A program made the position numbers and the translations under genes. Shown piece by piece: positions 26,894 to 36,439 of a stretch of DNA of 64,000 nt. Position 1 is the stretch's first letter. Every line of letters starts with the position of its first letter. Under the pieces are notes generated by a model. It did no database searches, had not been told where the DNA came from, and saw nothing but the letters and a program-made list of their open reading frames with translations. Source of the DNA: Natrinema halophilum (GTDB taxonomy: Archaea; Halobacteriota; Halobacteria; Halobacteriales; Natrialbaceae); contig NZ_CP058601.1 of NCBI RefSeq assembly GCF_013402815.2, forward strand, positions 124,001-188,000, given 5' to 3'.

Positions 26894-27036
26894 CGGCGAG
26901 CGATCCGACGGCGGTGGGTGATTCCGGCAGTACTCACAGCAGACAGCGCCGGACGGGTACACCCTGTTCGGACGATCGCCACATCGCAATCACCATCGAC
27001 GACGGTGGCCGATTCGATGGTCGGGGCAGTTACCCA

Positions 27037-28617
27037 TCACTCTTCGGAGGTGGTGATGTCGGACGATAGCCCCTGAGCCATCTCGATATCCTCCGCGTTG
27101 TTGATCGTCCAGGCTGTTCGTTCTGTGACGGCCTCGATGGCTTCTCGAGCACTGGGATAGCCGTTCCCGGATTTTTTGACACCGCCGAAGGGGAGCTGGA
27201 CCTCCGCGCCGATACACGGCAAGTTCGCGTACGCGAGCCCCACTTCGGCGTGGTCTCGGAAATAGTTGATCTGGCGATAGTCTTCGGAGATGATCGCGCC
27301 GGCCAGTCCGTACGGAGTGTCGTTGTGGATTTCGACCGCGTCCTCGATATCGCCCGAGTACTCGAGCAACGCGACGTGGGGACCGAAACACTCCTCGTTC
27401 AGACACCGCAGGTCGGGATCGTAGTCGATTTCGTAGACGAACGGGCCGACCCAGTGGCCGTTCCCGAAGCTGCCGCCTCGCTCACCATCGACGGCGGTCG
27501 CCGCCGCCTCCTCCTGATCGTCCGGTATCTCGTCGTCTGCGAGTTCGAATCGGTCGACCAGCACGGTCGCACCCTCCTCGCGAGCGAGTTCGTTGTACTG
27601 GTGGATTTTTTCGACGTGGTCGGCCTCGATAGCCGGCCCCATGAACGTGTCTTCGTCGAGGGGATCGCCGACGGCGATACTTTCGGCGATATCGACAAAC
27701 CGTTCTTTGAACTCCTCGTAGACGTCTTCGTGGACGATCAATCGTTCGCTCGAGACGCACCGTTGGCCGGTGGTCTTGAACGAGGACATGATCGCCGAGT
27801 GAACGGCGGTGTCCAGGTCTGCGTGTTCGGTGATAACGATCCCGTTCTTGCCGCCCATTTCGCACGCTGCGAGCTTTCCGGGTTCGCCGCCGACCGTACC
27901 AGCGATTTCGTGGCCGACTTCTGCAGATCCGGTAAAGAGGACGGTGTCCACTCGAGGGTCGTCGGTGATGGCCGCGCCGGCGTCGCCGAAGCCCTGCACC
28001 ATGTTGAAGACGCCCTCTGGCACGCCGGCGTCGTGCATCATTTCGGCGATTATCTCTCCACACCAGGGAGTCTGTTCGGCGGGCTTCCAGACGACCGTGT
28101 TGCCCTCGACCAGCGCGATAGCCATGTGCCAGAACGGAATCGCGACCGGGAAGTTCCAGGGAGTTATGCAGCCGACGACGCCCCGCGGTTTGCGCCGCAT
28201 GGAGGAGTCCTTGCCCGCGACTTCCGAGGGAACGACGTCGCCGTGAGGATGGCGCGCGTTTCCAGCGGCCCATTCGACCATGTGCCAGGCCTCGGTCACG
28301 TCGGCTTTCCCCTCCGAAATTTCTTTGCCACACTCCATCGAGACGATCTCTCCGAGTTCCTCGTGGCGATCCCGGAGCTCGTGGTAGATGTCCCACAGAT
28401 ACTCCGCTCGGTCGATGTACGAGAGGTCGCGCCACTCCTCGAAGGCCGATTCCGCCGCCTCGAGGGCAGCGTCTACGTCCGCGTCGGTCCCGCGCTGGAA
28501 TGTCGCCAGCGTCTCGCCGGTGGCGGGGTTCTCGCTCTCGAAGGTGTCCCCACTGCCGTCAGTCCACTCGCCGCGGATGTAGTGGCCGTATACCTGTTCG
28601 GTGAGTTGCTGGCTCAT
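27037..28617 (-). CDS. NAD(P)-dependent aldehyde dehydrogenase
   Basis: A 526-residue aldehyde dehydrogenase. The oxyanion region ITPWNFPVAIP, the catalytic Glu in LAACEMGGKNG (about residue 254) and the nucleophile Cys287 in TTGQRCVSSER are intact. A 25-residue acidic insertion (DDEIPDDQEEAAATAV region, about 375-400) is typical of haloarchaeal enzymes. The start at 28617 (MSQQLTEQVYGHYIRG) gives the family length; upstream in-frame codons look non-coding. Possible substrates include semialdehydes such as alpha-ketoglutaric semialdehyde, but this cannot be fixed from sequence. Confidence 0.9.
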   Translation of the reverse strand: MSQQLTEQVYGHYIRGEWTDGSGDTFESENPATGETLATFQRGTDADVDAALEAAESAFEEWRDLSYIDRAEYLWDIYHELRDRHEELGEIVSMECGKEISEGKADVTEAWHMVEWAAGNARHPHGDVVPSEVAGKDSSMRRKPRGVVGCITPWNFPVAIPFWHMAIALVEGNTVVWKPAEQTPWCGEIIAEMMHDAGVPEGVFNMVQGFGDAGAAITDDPRVDTVLFTGSAEVGHEIAGTVGGEPGKLAACEMGGKNGIVITEHADLDTAVHSAIMSSFKTTGQRCVSSERLIVHEDVYEEFKERFVDIAESIAVGDPLDEDTFMGPAIEADHVEKIHQYNELAREEGATVLVDRFELADDEIPDDQEEAAATAVDGERGGSFGNGHWVGPFVYEIDYDPDLRCLNEECFGPHVALLEYSGDIEDAVEIHNDTPYGLAGAIISEDYRQINYFRDHAEVGLAYANLPCIGAEVQLPFGGVKKSGNGYPSAREAIEAVTERTAWTINNAEDIEMAQGLSSDITTSEE

Positions 28618-28911
28618 AGTAGAATGAACGATGGGCACGGTGAAAATCCTGGTGGTGGTTCGCATATCACGAAACGCCTGTGGCGTTCGACCCCCGAAAC
28701 GGTATCGTATCTTCGACCAATTTTGCTCGATCGTAGACGTGCGAGAGATATTCAAATACCATCGTATCGGTCGATTCTGAGGGCTAAACGTCGGTGAAAA
28801 CGTGAGGCAAACGGGACGCGCTACCCGGTGGAACGATATCACACGCCATCCGGCGATCCGATCGCGACCGGATCTGAGAAAGACGTCCGCTGGACCCACA
28901 GTCCCGTCCGC
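28618..28911. other. 294-bp intergenic region
   Basis: This spacer lies between the start of the aldehyde dehydrogenase and the end of a small membrane protein gene, both on the minus strand. I see no gene in it. It contains the A+T-rich promoter candidate of the dehydrogenase around 28750-28775. Confidence 0.4.
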
Positions 28912-29127
28912 TCAATTCACAGTCCGGAAATGTTCGCGTTTGCAATCGGCACACACTGGATAATCGTTAATCGTCGTGTCGAGGTCGCCAGTTGAGCAAA
29001 TGAAGCACTGATCGGTAGTCGAAGGCAGTGTCGCCGTTCGTCTCGGAGTGGGCGACAGCACGAGGACTGCAGCTATTATTCCAACGTTCAGCAGTAGCAA
29101 AGCGAGAGCGGCTATGGCACTCGGCAT
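28912..29127 (-). CDS. Small membrane-anchored zinc-ribbon-like protein, 71 aa
   Basis: The product begins MPSAIAALALLLLNVGIIAAVLVL, a single hydrophobic helix, then a linker and two CxxC knuckles: CFIC at about residue 41 and CADC at about residue 59, separated by 14 residues. This is a plausible treble-clef or zinc-ribbon on the cytoplasmic or external face. ATG 29127 is used; a TTG two codons earlier is possible. Function is unknown. Confidence 0.65.
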   Translation of the reverse strand: MPSAIAALALLLLNVGIIAAVLVLSPTPRRTATLPSTTDQCFICSTGDLDTTINDYPVCADCKREHFRTVN

Positions 29128-29701
29128 CGTCAAACGGTCCGAGTAACAGGTAAAAAGTAATTATGGCTGAATGAACTATGATTAATAGTTACAGTTGGGG
29201 AGTACCCTTTGCGTTCGAAGAATCTCTCGATCCTCGAGGCCGCCGCCTCTCCTTCGAGCACTCCGCCCGCTCGCCGTGCGTCCTATAGTAGTCGGTGACA
29301 GTAGTCGGTGACAGTCATTGCACACCTCGCTGGCCGCAGCAAAGCGAGCGATGGGTACATCGTTTCAACGACTACTATAGCGGGCTTCCTTTTCACCACG
29401 CTCTGCCGGAGGGGATTGGTTACCTTCCGACGGAGCCTGTTCGGTATCCGAAGGCCGTTCCCTGCTCGCCTCCGTCAACTCCGCCGTCGAAGATTCGAGA
29501 GGCTGGCCCGTCCGCCCCTCTTCGCTTCAGGGAGGCTTGTCGGGAGCTCCCCCGGCTGTGCCCCGGGCGTTCGCTGCTCGTTGCGGCCATCCGGGTTTTC
29601 GGCCGGTTCGTCGCGTTCGAGAGTGTGCCACAGCGCCATACGGCGACAACTGCTGGTGCCTGCACCGGCCGGTTGGGCAGGGGTTCGAATCCGCGTCCGC
29701 G
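29128..29701. other. 574-bp intergenic region with a short hairpin element and G+C-rich structured DNA
   Basis: The stretch contains the 98-bp inverted-repeat element at 29283-29380, listed separately. From 29381 to 29701 the DNA is G+C-rich with many short complementary segments, and it ends with GGTTCGAATCC, which resembles the T-loop of a tRNA but lacks a matching T-stem. No protein-coding frame with credible composition is seen. A decayed gene or an unrecognised structured RNA is possible. Confidence 0.5.
29283..29380 (-). mobile_element. Hairpin mini-element, copy 1 (98 bp)
   Basis: Terminal inverted repeats CTATAGTAGTCGGTGA... and ...CGACTACTATAG bound this element. Its reverse complement aligns with copy 2 at 41660-41773 over the full length, except for an internal deletion of about 30 bp that removes half of the central hairpin. 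A 13-bp duplication (GTAGTCGGTGACA twice, 29288-29313) sits in one end. No coding capacity is present, so it would be a MITE-like non-autonomous element. Confidence 0.8.
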
Positions 29702-30511
29702 TCACTGTTTGTTCAGGTCAGCCGCCTTTTCGAGTTCGCTTCGAAGCGTCGTCGAGTCGAACTCGTGATCGGGCCGAAGCCGAACGAAATCGAGGAACTC
29801 TCGTGCCGAAAGGAGGGCTGAAGGATCGTAGGCCGTCGCAGCCGCATCGACAGCGTCTCGCGGACCGATTCGCGGCTCGAGGACGGCCAGCGCACACGCG
29901 AGATCGTACGCGGTCGTCTCGTCGACTCGATCCGCGTGCACGCTCGTGGCGTCGATGAAGTAGAATTCGTCCTCGCAGAGGAGGATGTTCTCGGATCGCA
30001 GATCACCGTGGGCGAGTCCGTGTTCGTGCAGGGTTGCGAGCATCTCGAACAGTTCCGGGGCCCGCGTAGTGACCACCTCATCGGAAACCTCGTCGAGAGA
30101 CTCGAACGCCGGGAGGTACTCGAGGACGAGGACGCCCAGTCCGTTGACCTCGAAGGCATCGATCGGTTGCGGCGCATTGACGCCTATTTCACGCATTCGT
30201 TCCGTCGCGTCGTATTCGTGTTCGACCATTTCGAGCGGGGTATCGAACCGGTCGAAAAAGCCCTCGGTGCCCGAGGAGAACGCGCCGACGTTTCGCCCAG
30301 TCGTCAGGACGGCGTGGACCAGCGCGTTTTGCCGGGAGACGATCTTGACGAACCACCGGTCGTCGATGACACACGGTGTCGAGAGCCAGTTGTCGGCCTC
30401 GAGAAACTCCACGCGAACTTCTTCGCGGTCGTACCGATCCGCCAGCGTGCGGATGACACGCTCGATGCGGCTCCACTCGACGGACCCACGTGCGAGCCGG
30501 CGGATGTCCAT
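29702..30511 (-). CDS. RIO/Bud32-like serine/threonine kinase
   Basis: A 269-residue kinase-fold protein. The ATP-binding lysine lies in WFVKIVSR (about residue 57). The hinge LVLEYLPAFESL is followed by the catalytic loop HGDLRSENILL and a metal-binding FIDATSVHAD in place of DFG. The HGD..N pattern is typical of RIO/Bud32-like and aminoglycoside-phosphotransferase-like kinases of archaea. A small N-terminal helical region (SVEWSRIERVIRTLADRY) precedes it. Substrate is unknown; archaeal members act in ribosome maturation or regulation. Confidence 0.82.
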   Translation of the reverse strand: MDIRRLARGSVEWSRIERVIRTLADRYDREEVRVEFLEADNWLSTPCVIDDRWFVKIVSRQNALVHAVLTTGRNVGAFSSGTEGFFDRFDTPLEMVEHEYDATERMREIGVNAPQPIDAFEVNGLGVLVLEYLPAFESLDEVSDEVVTTRAPELFEMLATLHEHGLAHGDLRSENILLCEDEFYFIDATSVHADRVDETTAYDLACALAVLEPRIGPRDAVDAAATAYDPSALLSAREFLDFVRLRPDHEFDSTTLRSELEKAADLNKQ

Positions 30512-30692
30512 ACGTCCCAGTCAGGGCCGGCGGCGTTAAATGCGTCCCGAAGCGTTACAATCAGTATATGTCACCAGTATAGAAGGTGTTGCCATCCGCT
30601 ATCGATCGAGTGAGTGCGTGAAAGAGCCGGACCATACACCGGCAATCGTCAGAGCAGTACTACTATCACGCTAAAAACCCAACTGAAAAGAT

Positions 30693-31844
30693 ATGATTGC
30701 GATAGACAATTTGAGTGATGCTATCGACGTGTCGCGGGAATTCTTGACCCCAATTGACGCTGGTAAATGGCTCAGACTGGCCCTCATCGTCCTGTTCGTG
30801 GCGTCGTTCGGGGTCGGCGGACCGGCGTTTTCGGGCGGGAACGCTGGGACCGGATCGGTTACCGACGCACCGATGGGGCAAAGCGATGCGCCACCAACGT
30901 TCGAGGAGGATTTCCCGACATCCGAACTTCTATTCTGGGGGCTCGTCGTTCTCGCAGTCTTTGTCGCTGTTTGGCTTATCTACGGCTTTCTCAGCGGGGT
31001 CATGACGTTCGTCTTCCTCGAATCGCTTCGCACGTCTGAAATCCACATCAGACGCTATTTCGGAGACCATCTTCAGAGGGGGCTGTGGCTGTTCCTCTTT
31101 CGTTTGGGACTCGGTCTCCTGTTTGCGATCCTCCTCGGCGCGCCCGTTCTGGTCATCGTCTTCTTTGCGATGGATGGACTGGGGGCGCTCACTGTCGGCT
31201 CTATTTTGGCGTTTCTTCCGTACGCCATCGTCGTCGGATTGCTCTACGGCGTTACGATGCAGTTTACTACGGCGTTCGTCGCGCCCGTCATGCTGATCGA
31301 GGATCGGGGCGTCCTTGCGGCCTGGCGACGGTTCTGGACGACCGCGCGGCCAAATTGGGCAGAGTACGGCATCTACCTGTTGTTGGTCTGGATATTGCGT
31401 CTCGTTACCGGGGCCGTCGCCTGGTTCGTCATCGGAATCGCCGGACTTGTTCTCGCGATTCCGTTCGCCGTCGTCATCGCAACTCTGGTGTTTCTGCTGG
31501 GTCCGATCGGGGTCATCCTGTCGATCCCAGTCGGCCTGATCGGTGTCGCGCTCGGATTGCTCCTGGTTGGAGTGGTCATGGCACCGATCGTGACGTACTT
31601 CCAGTACTACGCGCTGTTGCTCCTCGGCGATACGGACGCGGATCTCGATCTAATCCCGGACCAACGCTCGGCGGTCCGCACCGAGTCTGCAAACTGGCGA
31701 AACCGATCCGATGATATCGGTTCGACCGATCGCGACTCGGACGACGAGCAAGACGAGCGGATCGGTTTGAACGACGAAATCGACCGGGAAGACTCGACCG
31801 GCCCGAACGGCGAAACTGGCGAAGACGAAGAGGACGGCTGGTAA
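30693..31844 (+). CDS. Multi-pass membrane protein, DUF7544-like
   Basis: A 383-residue membrane protein with about six to seven helices: LRLALIVLFVASFGVGG, LLFWGLVVLAVFVAVWLIYGFL, LGLGLLFAILLGAPVLVIVFF, ILAFLPYAIVVGLLYGV, a helix pair around WILRLVTGAVAWFVIGIAGLVLAIPF, and LIGVALGLLLVGVVMAPIV. Its last 60 residues are a cytoplasmic acidic tail. The start MIAIDNLSDAIDVSREFL and the overall plan match a haloarchaeal membrane family I recall as DUF7544. Function is unknown. Confidence 0.78.
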   Translation: MIAIDNLSDAIDVSREFLTPIDAGKWLRLALIVLFVASFGVGGPAFSGGNAGTGSVTDAPMGQSDAPPTFEEDFPTSELLFWGLVVLAVFVAVWLIYGFLSGVMTFVFLESLRTSEIHIRRYFGDHLQRGLWLFLFRLGLGLLFAILLGAPVLVIVFFAMDGLGALTVGSILAFLPYAIVVGLLYGVTMQFTTAFVAPVMLIEDRGVLAAWRRFWTTARPNWAEYGIYLLLVWILRLVTGAVAWFVIGIAGLVLAIPFAVVIATLVFLLGPIGVILSIPVGLIGVALGLLLVGVVMAPIVTYFQYYALLLLGDTDADLDLIPDQRSAVRTESANWRNRSDDIGSTDRDSDDEQDERIGLNDEIDREDSTGPNGETGEDEEDGW

Positions 31845-31910
31845 TAGCCGCACGCTTCACCGAGCGATCCGCTGCAGTGGGCTTATTTCGAACGCATGTG
31901 AGTATCACGT

Positions 31911-33053
31911 ATGGCTGTCGATTTGCCAGACGAACACCGAATGATTCGGGAGACTGTCAGGGACTTCTGCGAGACCGAAATCGAGCCGATCGCTCAGGAG
32001 ATCGAAGACGAGCATCGGTTTCCCGAGGAGATATTCGAGCAACTCGCCGGTCTCGACGTAATGGGTGTCCCCATCTCCGAGGAATACGGCGGACTCGGCG
32101 GTGACACGCTTATGTACGCGTTAGTCGCCGAGGAACTCGGCCGGGTCTCTGGAGCGATCGGTCTGTCCTACGTCGCACACACGTCGCTCGCATCGAAACC
32201 GATCGAGCTGTTTGGAACGGCGGCCCAGAAAGAACGATGGCTGCGCCCGCTCGCAGCGGGTGAGTACGTCGGCGGCTGGGCGCTGACCGAACCCGAAAGC
32301 GGTTCCGACGCATCCGATATGGACACACGCGCGGTAAACGACGGTGACGAGTGGGTGCTCAATGGAACCAAGCAATTCATCACGAACGCCTCCGAAGCCG
32401 GATCAGTTCTTGTCAAGGCAGTAACTGATCCTGACGCGGGATACGACGGTATCTCGACATTTATCGTCGACCCACGCGAAGACGACGGCTTCGAGGTGAC
32501 AACCATCTGGGAGAAAATGGGTCTGAACGCCTCACCAACCTGTGAAATCTCACTCGAAAACGTACGCCTACCCGAGGATCGCTTACTCGGCGAGGAAGGT
32601 GACGGCTGGAACCAAACCAAGAAGACGCTCGACGGCGGCCGCATCTCGATCGCTGCGCTATCGACGGGTCTCGCCCAGGGGGCCTACGAACACGCAAAGA
32701 CCTACAGCCAGGAGCGCGAGCAGTTCGGCCAACCGATCTGCGAGTTCGATGCCGTACGAGACATGATCGTCGACATGTATCGCAAGACTGAGCGAGCGCG
32801 ATTGCTCACTCGACAGGCTGCCAGAAAATACGATCGGGGCGACCCCGTGACCAAGGAGTCCGCACTCGCGAAACTCGACGCCAGCGAGGCCGCCCGCGAG
32901 GTCGCAGAAGACGCCGTACAGGTGCTCGGTGGGTACGGGTACACAACTGATTTTGCCCCGCAGCGGTTCTATCGCGACGCGAAACTCATGGAAATCGGCG
33001 AAGGAACGAGCGAGATTCAGCATCTCGTCATCGGCCGAGAGCTCGGTCTCTGA
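31911..33053 (+). CDS. Acyl-CoA dehydrogenase
   Basis: A 380-residue FAD enzyme catalysing alpha,beta-dehydrogenation of acyl-CoA. The three domains are in order: helical N-terminal (1-115), beta domain with the FAD motif WALTEPESGSDASDMDT (about 120-136) and C-terminal helical. The predicted base is the Glu of EGTSEIQ near residue 367, and GGYGYTTDFAPQRFYRDAK precedes it. Length and motifs are normal. Short- or branched-chain substrates are likely. The neighbourhood (carboxylase, hydroxyacyl-CoA dehydrogenase, MaoC) supports fatty or amino-acid oxidation. Confidence 0.93.
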   Translation: MAVDLPDEHRMIRETVRDFCETEIEPIAQEIEDEHRFPEEIFEQLAGLDVMGVPISEEYGGLGGDTLMYALVAEELGRVSGAIGLSYVAHTSLASKPIELFGTAAQKERWLRPLAAGEYVGGWALTEPESGSDASDMDTRAVNDGDEWVLNGTKQFITNASEAGSVLVKAVTDPDAGYDGISTFIVDPREDDGFEVTTIWEKMGLNASPTCEISLENVRLPEDRLLGEEGDGWNQTKKTLDGGRISIAALSTGLAQGAYEHAKTYSQEREQFGQPICEFDAVRDMIVDMYRKTERARLLTRQAARKYDRGDPVTKESALAKLDASEAAREVAEDAVQVLGGYGYTTDFAPQRFYRDAKLMEIGEGTSEIQHLVIGRELGL

Positions 33054-33131
33054 GCGCTTTCGGGTGGACTCGCCCTCGAGAGAGAATTTCGAATTCGAAC
33101 GGTCGATACCGCTACGGGACCGCGAGAGCAG

Positions 33132-33875
33132 CTAGTTTAGAACGCCGTCGTCACTCTCGTTGCCGTCCGTGCTTCCGGAATCACTGTCGCCCTCATCGCC
33201 ACCGTCACTGGACCCGTTGCTCGAGGCGTTTTTGTCGACGTCGCTACTCACCGCTTCAGCGAGCGCTGTCACGTTCGGTTTTTCCTGGCTTTGGAGTTGC
33301 TCTGGGTAGACGCCGATTGTCACAAGCAGGTCGCCGGCAGCCTCGACGGCTTTGGTGATGTGGAAGTTGACCGTGACGCTTTGACCGTCGAACTTCGCAT
33401 CCGCAGTAAACTGCGATTGGGTCGTCGATTGATCGAGGATCGTGACGTCGGAATCCCCATCGTGTGATATGTTATCGATTCCGTTGTAGTTGTTTTCGAC
33501 CAGCCCGATCAGTTCCTTGGTTGTCATATCTTCGACCGGGTTGAACTGTTTACCGAGGAGCGTGACTTTTGGCGTCGTGAGAACGTTGAAGACGGCGCCA
33601 CGTTGCCGTCCGACGAGGGGAATGTCTACGGCTTTCTCGTGTTTGGTCATATAGTTCCCAACGGATATCTTCCCAGTGATGGGGCCGCCGGGAGCGTCCT
33701 TCTCGACGCTGAGTTCCTTCACAGCGGTCTGTTCGTACCCCGTCTCGTTACGAGTTGTTGCCTCGACGCCCGCCGGCGAGGATTCGTGGCTGTCCATCCC
33801 GATCAATCCCAGGCAGCCGGAAAGGCCGGCGAGGCCGACAGCCCCGAGTCCTGCCAGAGCGCTTCGTCGATTCAT
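33132..33875 (-). CDS. Tat-type lipoprotein, DUF6517-like
   Basis: A 247-residue secreted protein. The leader MNRRSALAGLGAVGLAGLSGC has a twin arginine and a lipobox with Cys21, so it should be exported by Tat and lipid-anchored. The body has VFNVLTTPKVTLLGKQFNPVEDMT and FTADAKFDGQSVTVNFHITKAV, matching a haloarchaeal lipoprotein family I recall as DUF6517. The C-terminus is an acidic Ser/Asp/Gly tail. Function is unknown. The gene is convergent with the acyl-CoA dehydrogenase. Confidence 0.85.
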   Translation of the reverse strand: MNRRSALAGLGAVGLAGLSGCLGLIGMDSHESSPAGVEATTRNETGYEQTAVKELSVEKDAPGGPITGKISVGNYMTKHEKAVDIPLVGRQRGAVFNVLTTPKVTLLGKQFNPVEDMTTKELIGLVENNYNGIDNISHDGDSDVTILDQSTTQSQFTADAKFDGQSVTVNFHITKAVEAAGDLLVTIGVYPEQLQSQEKPNVTALAEAVSSDVDKNASSNGSSDGGDEGDSDSGSTDGNESDDGVLN

Positions 33876-34020
33876 CTCCCTTCATTTGGGGGTTCAAATA
33901 ATAAGTGTTTGTTGGAACGGCGATTGTCTGTCAACCAAATCTGATCTCCTTTGTAAGATTATTTAAAATTGGGGCTGCGATCCGCTCGCCTGAGTTCAAA
34001 GATCGTTTATCCCCTGCCGA

Positions 34021-35277
34021 TCAGGGCCAACTGCCGGCTTCAGCGAAGGCGTCGGCGACCCGCTGCATCGCGACGACGTACGCAGCAGTGCGGGGGTTTT
34101 CGATGTCGTGTTCTTCGAGGCTCTCGACTAGGGCGTCGAAACCGTCGACGATGTGGGTCTCGAGTTCCTCGTTGACGCGCTCTTCGGACCAGTAAAAGCG
34201 CTGGCGGTTTTGCACCCACTCGAAGTACGAGACGGTGACGCCGCCGGCATTAGCCAGGATGTCTGGGATAACGAAAACGTCCTTCTCCTCGAGTACTTCG
34301 TCAGCCTCGGGGGTCAGGGGACCGTTTGCGGCCTCGGAAATGACGTCCGCCGTGACGTCTTCGGCGAGGTCCGCGTCGATCGCGTTCTCGAGTGCGGCGG
34401 GAATCAGCAAGTCGACGTCGAGGGTGAGAACGTCTTCGTTGGTGATCTCTTCCTCGCTTTCCGCATATCCGACGACGCTGCCCGTCTCGTTCTTGTGGTC
34501 TTTCGCCGCCACCGGATCGAAGCCGTCTGCGTTATAGATGCCGCCGCTCGAGTCGCTTGCGGCGACGACGGTCGCGCCCATTTCGTCGATCAGTTTCGCA
34601 GCGATCCAGCCCGCGTTGCCGTAGCCTTGCACGGCGACCGTCGCCCCCTCGAGGTCCTTGTCGAGGTAGTCGAAGGCTTCGCGCGCGGCGAGAACGGTCG
34701 AGCGGCCGGTCGCCTCGACGCGACCTTCGCTGCCACCGGAGTCCAGCGCTTTCCCTGTGATGACGCCCGGCTCGGTCGTATTCTCGAGGGTCTCGTAGGT
34801 GTCTTTGATCCAGTTCATCTCCCGTTGACCCGTATTCACGTCGGGTGCGGGGACGTCCTGATCTTCGCCGATCATCGGTCGAATTTCGCGTGCGAACGCG
34901 CGGGTCAGTCGTTCGAGCTCCGCTTCGGAGTAGTCATTGGGATCGATGACGATGCCGCCTTTACCGCCGCCGAGCGGGATGTCGACGATGGCGGTCTTGT
35001 AGGTCATCCAACCGGACAGTGCCCTGACCTCGTCGCGCGATACCTGCGGGTGGTAGCGGATACCGCCCTTATACGGCCCGCGATCGCCGTTGAACTGCGA
35101 ACGGAACGCTTTGAAACGCTCTAGATCGCCGTCGTCGCGTTCGATCGTGAGGTTCGTCTCGAGGATGCGCTCGGGGTATTTGAGTCGCTCGATCACGTCG
35201 TCACCGATGTCGAGGTACGCCGCAGCGTCGTCGATCTGCGACTGAAGGCTTTCGAACGGGTTAGCTTCGTCAGACAT
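34021..35277 (-). CDS. gdhB: Glutamate dehydrogenase (Glu/Leu/Phe/Val family)
   Basis: A 418-residue enzyme interconverting glutamate with 2-oxoglutarate and ammonia. The substrate lysine lies in the canonical PLGGGKGGI motif near residue 100, and the Rossmann motif [11 protein letters not shown] begins the nucleotide-binding domain near residue 215. [17 protein letters not shown] is the family C-terminal signature. The start [12 protein letters not shown] at 35277 is chosen; the upstream in-frame codons run into an A+T-rich promoter. In haloarchaea it can feed glutamate to the methylaspartate cycle, and a CitE-like lyase is the next gene upstream. Confidence 0.93.
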   Translation of the reverse strand: MSDEANPFESLQSQIDDAAAYLDIGDDVIERLKYPERILETNLTIERDDGDLERFKAFRSQFNGDRGPYKGGIRYHPQVSRDEVRALSGWMTYKTAIVDIPLGGGKGGIVIDPNDYSEAELERLTRAFAREIRPMIGEDQDVPAPDVNTGQREMNWIKDTYETLENTTEPGVITGKALDSGGSEGRVEATGRSTVLAAREAFDYLDKDLEGATVAVQGYGNAGWIAAKLIDEMGATVVAASDSSGGIYNADGFDPVAAKDHKNETGSVVGYAESEEEITNEDVLTLDVDLLIPAALENAIDADLAEDVTADVISEAANGPLTPEADEVLEEKDVFVIPDILANAGGVTVSYFEWVQNRQRFYWSEERVNEELETHIVDGFDALVESLEEHDIENPRTAAYVVAMQRVADAFAEAGSWP

Positions 35278-35584
35278 TGTCAGTTGATTCTGAGGAAACC
35301 GAAATAAACGTGACGAATGCCTCCCATAGTCCATTAAATACAATATAAGGTATCTGAATATGATTATATAATTAACTTGCATCGACGTTCCTTCCGCTAG
35401 TTAATCGTTTGTGGTCCCGATACCACTTCTAACCCCAGATGGAAGTATTACTCTTTGTCGAGTTAACTATTGTCGCCTGCTGAGATATCAGGTATCTTTC
35501 GGAAGGGATCAGAAAACGACAGCCCGTCTTTTTCCCGGCAATAACGCACTGAAACGTGTGTGAGCAATTTGGGTATCGGGGTAG
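35278..35584. promoter_or_regulatory. A+T-rich upstream region of glutamate dehydrogenase
   Basis: This 307-bp gap lies between the glutamate dehydrogenase start and the end of the CitE-like gene. Positions 35325-35385 are strongly A+T-rich (ATTAAATACAATATAAGG and ATTATATAATTAAC), unlike the rest of the window. They probably carry the TATA element and regulator sites for the dehydrogenase. No gene is seen. Confidence 0.6.
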
Positions 35585-36439
35585 CTACTCTGTTGCTGCA
35601 GTAGCACGTGATCGGATTCGCCTGGCGCGGGCGATCAGCGGCGCATCGATCATCTCTCCGTCGACGGCGAAGACGCCTCGGTCTTCAGCCTCGGCTTCTC
35701 GCTTCGCTTCGAGAACGCGTTCGGCCCACTCGCGCTCCTCGGCCGACGGTGTAAACGCTTCGTTTATCGGCTCGACCTGCGTGGGGTGGATAGCGAGTTT
35801 CCCGTCGTAGCCCAACTGGATCGCGAACTCAGTGTCCTCTCGGAGTGCGGCTTCGTCCTCGAAATCGGAGACGATCGTATCGATCGCCGGACAGTCGTTC
35901 GCCGCTGCCGCGAGGACGACGCGTTCTCGAGCATAGAGCACCTCGGTTCCCTCGGTGGTTCGGCTCGCACCGATGTCGGCCGCCAGATCCTCGGCTCCGA
36001 ACACCAGTGCGTCGGTCGCCGAGATTGCAGCGATTTCCGGCGCTGCGAGGATGCCGGCGGCACTCTCGAGGAGCGCAAGAATCGGTAGCGATTCGCCACG
36101 GGTCTCGAGTCGAGTCTCGAGGTCGCGAACGTCCTCAGGCGACCCGACTTTCGGGAGCAGTACGGAATCGAGACCGCTAGTAGTGCCGTTGGTCAGCAGG
36201 GCCTCGAGGTCGTCAGCTAGGTCTGGTTCAGTCGCGTTGATTCGAACGCAAACTTCGCAGTCGGGATCGAAGTCGGGGTCAGAGAGTACGTCACGAACGG
36301 CTTCCCTGGCTTCCCCTTTTCGTCCGGGCGAAACGGCATCCTCGAGATCGAAAATGATTACATCGGCCCCTGATTCGTGTGCTTTGCGACACATTTCCGG
36401 TCGGTCCCCGGGAGTGAATAACATGCTTCTTCGGGCCAT
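35585..36439 (-). CDS. HpcH/HpaI aldolase, CitE-like (malyl-CoA or beta-methylmalyl-CoA lyase type)
   Basis: A 284-residue CoA-ester lyase. The start RRSMLFTPGDRPEMCRKA and the metal-site motif DVIIFDLEDAVSPGRK (residues 26-41) are standard for the CitE family. VCVRINATE, LPKVGSPEDV, ALLESAAGI and GAEDLAADIG complete the barrel; the Glu in ALLESA and the Asp in EDLAAD are probable Mg ligands. In haloarchaea such proteins act as malyl-CoA/beta-methylmalyl-CoA lyases or thioesterases of the methylaspartate cycle. Glutamate dehydrogenase next door fits, but the other cycle genes are not in the window. Confidence 0.85.
   Translation of the reverse strand: MARRSMLFTPGDRPEMCRKAHESGADVIIFDLEDAVSPGRKGEAREAVRDVLSDPDFDPDCEVCVRINATEPDLADDLEALLTNGTTSGLDSVLLPKVGSPEDVRDLETRLETRGESLPILALLESAAGILAAPEIAAISATDALVFGAEDLAADIGASRTTEGTEVLYARERVVLAAAANDCPAIDTIVSDFEDEAALREDTEFAIQLGYDGKLAIHPTQVEPINEAFTPSAEEREWAERVLEAKREAEAEDRGVFAVDGEMIDAPLIARARRIRSRATAATE

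Noticed and set aside
29676-29700. A tRNA gene ending in GGTTCGAATCC
   Set aside because: The bases flanking the T-loop do not form a 5-bp T-stem, and no anticodon arm, D arm or acceptor partner can be drawn upstream.
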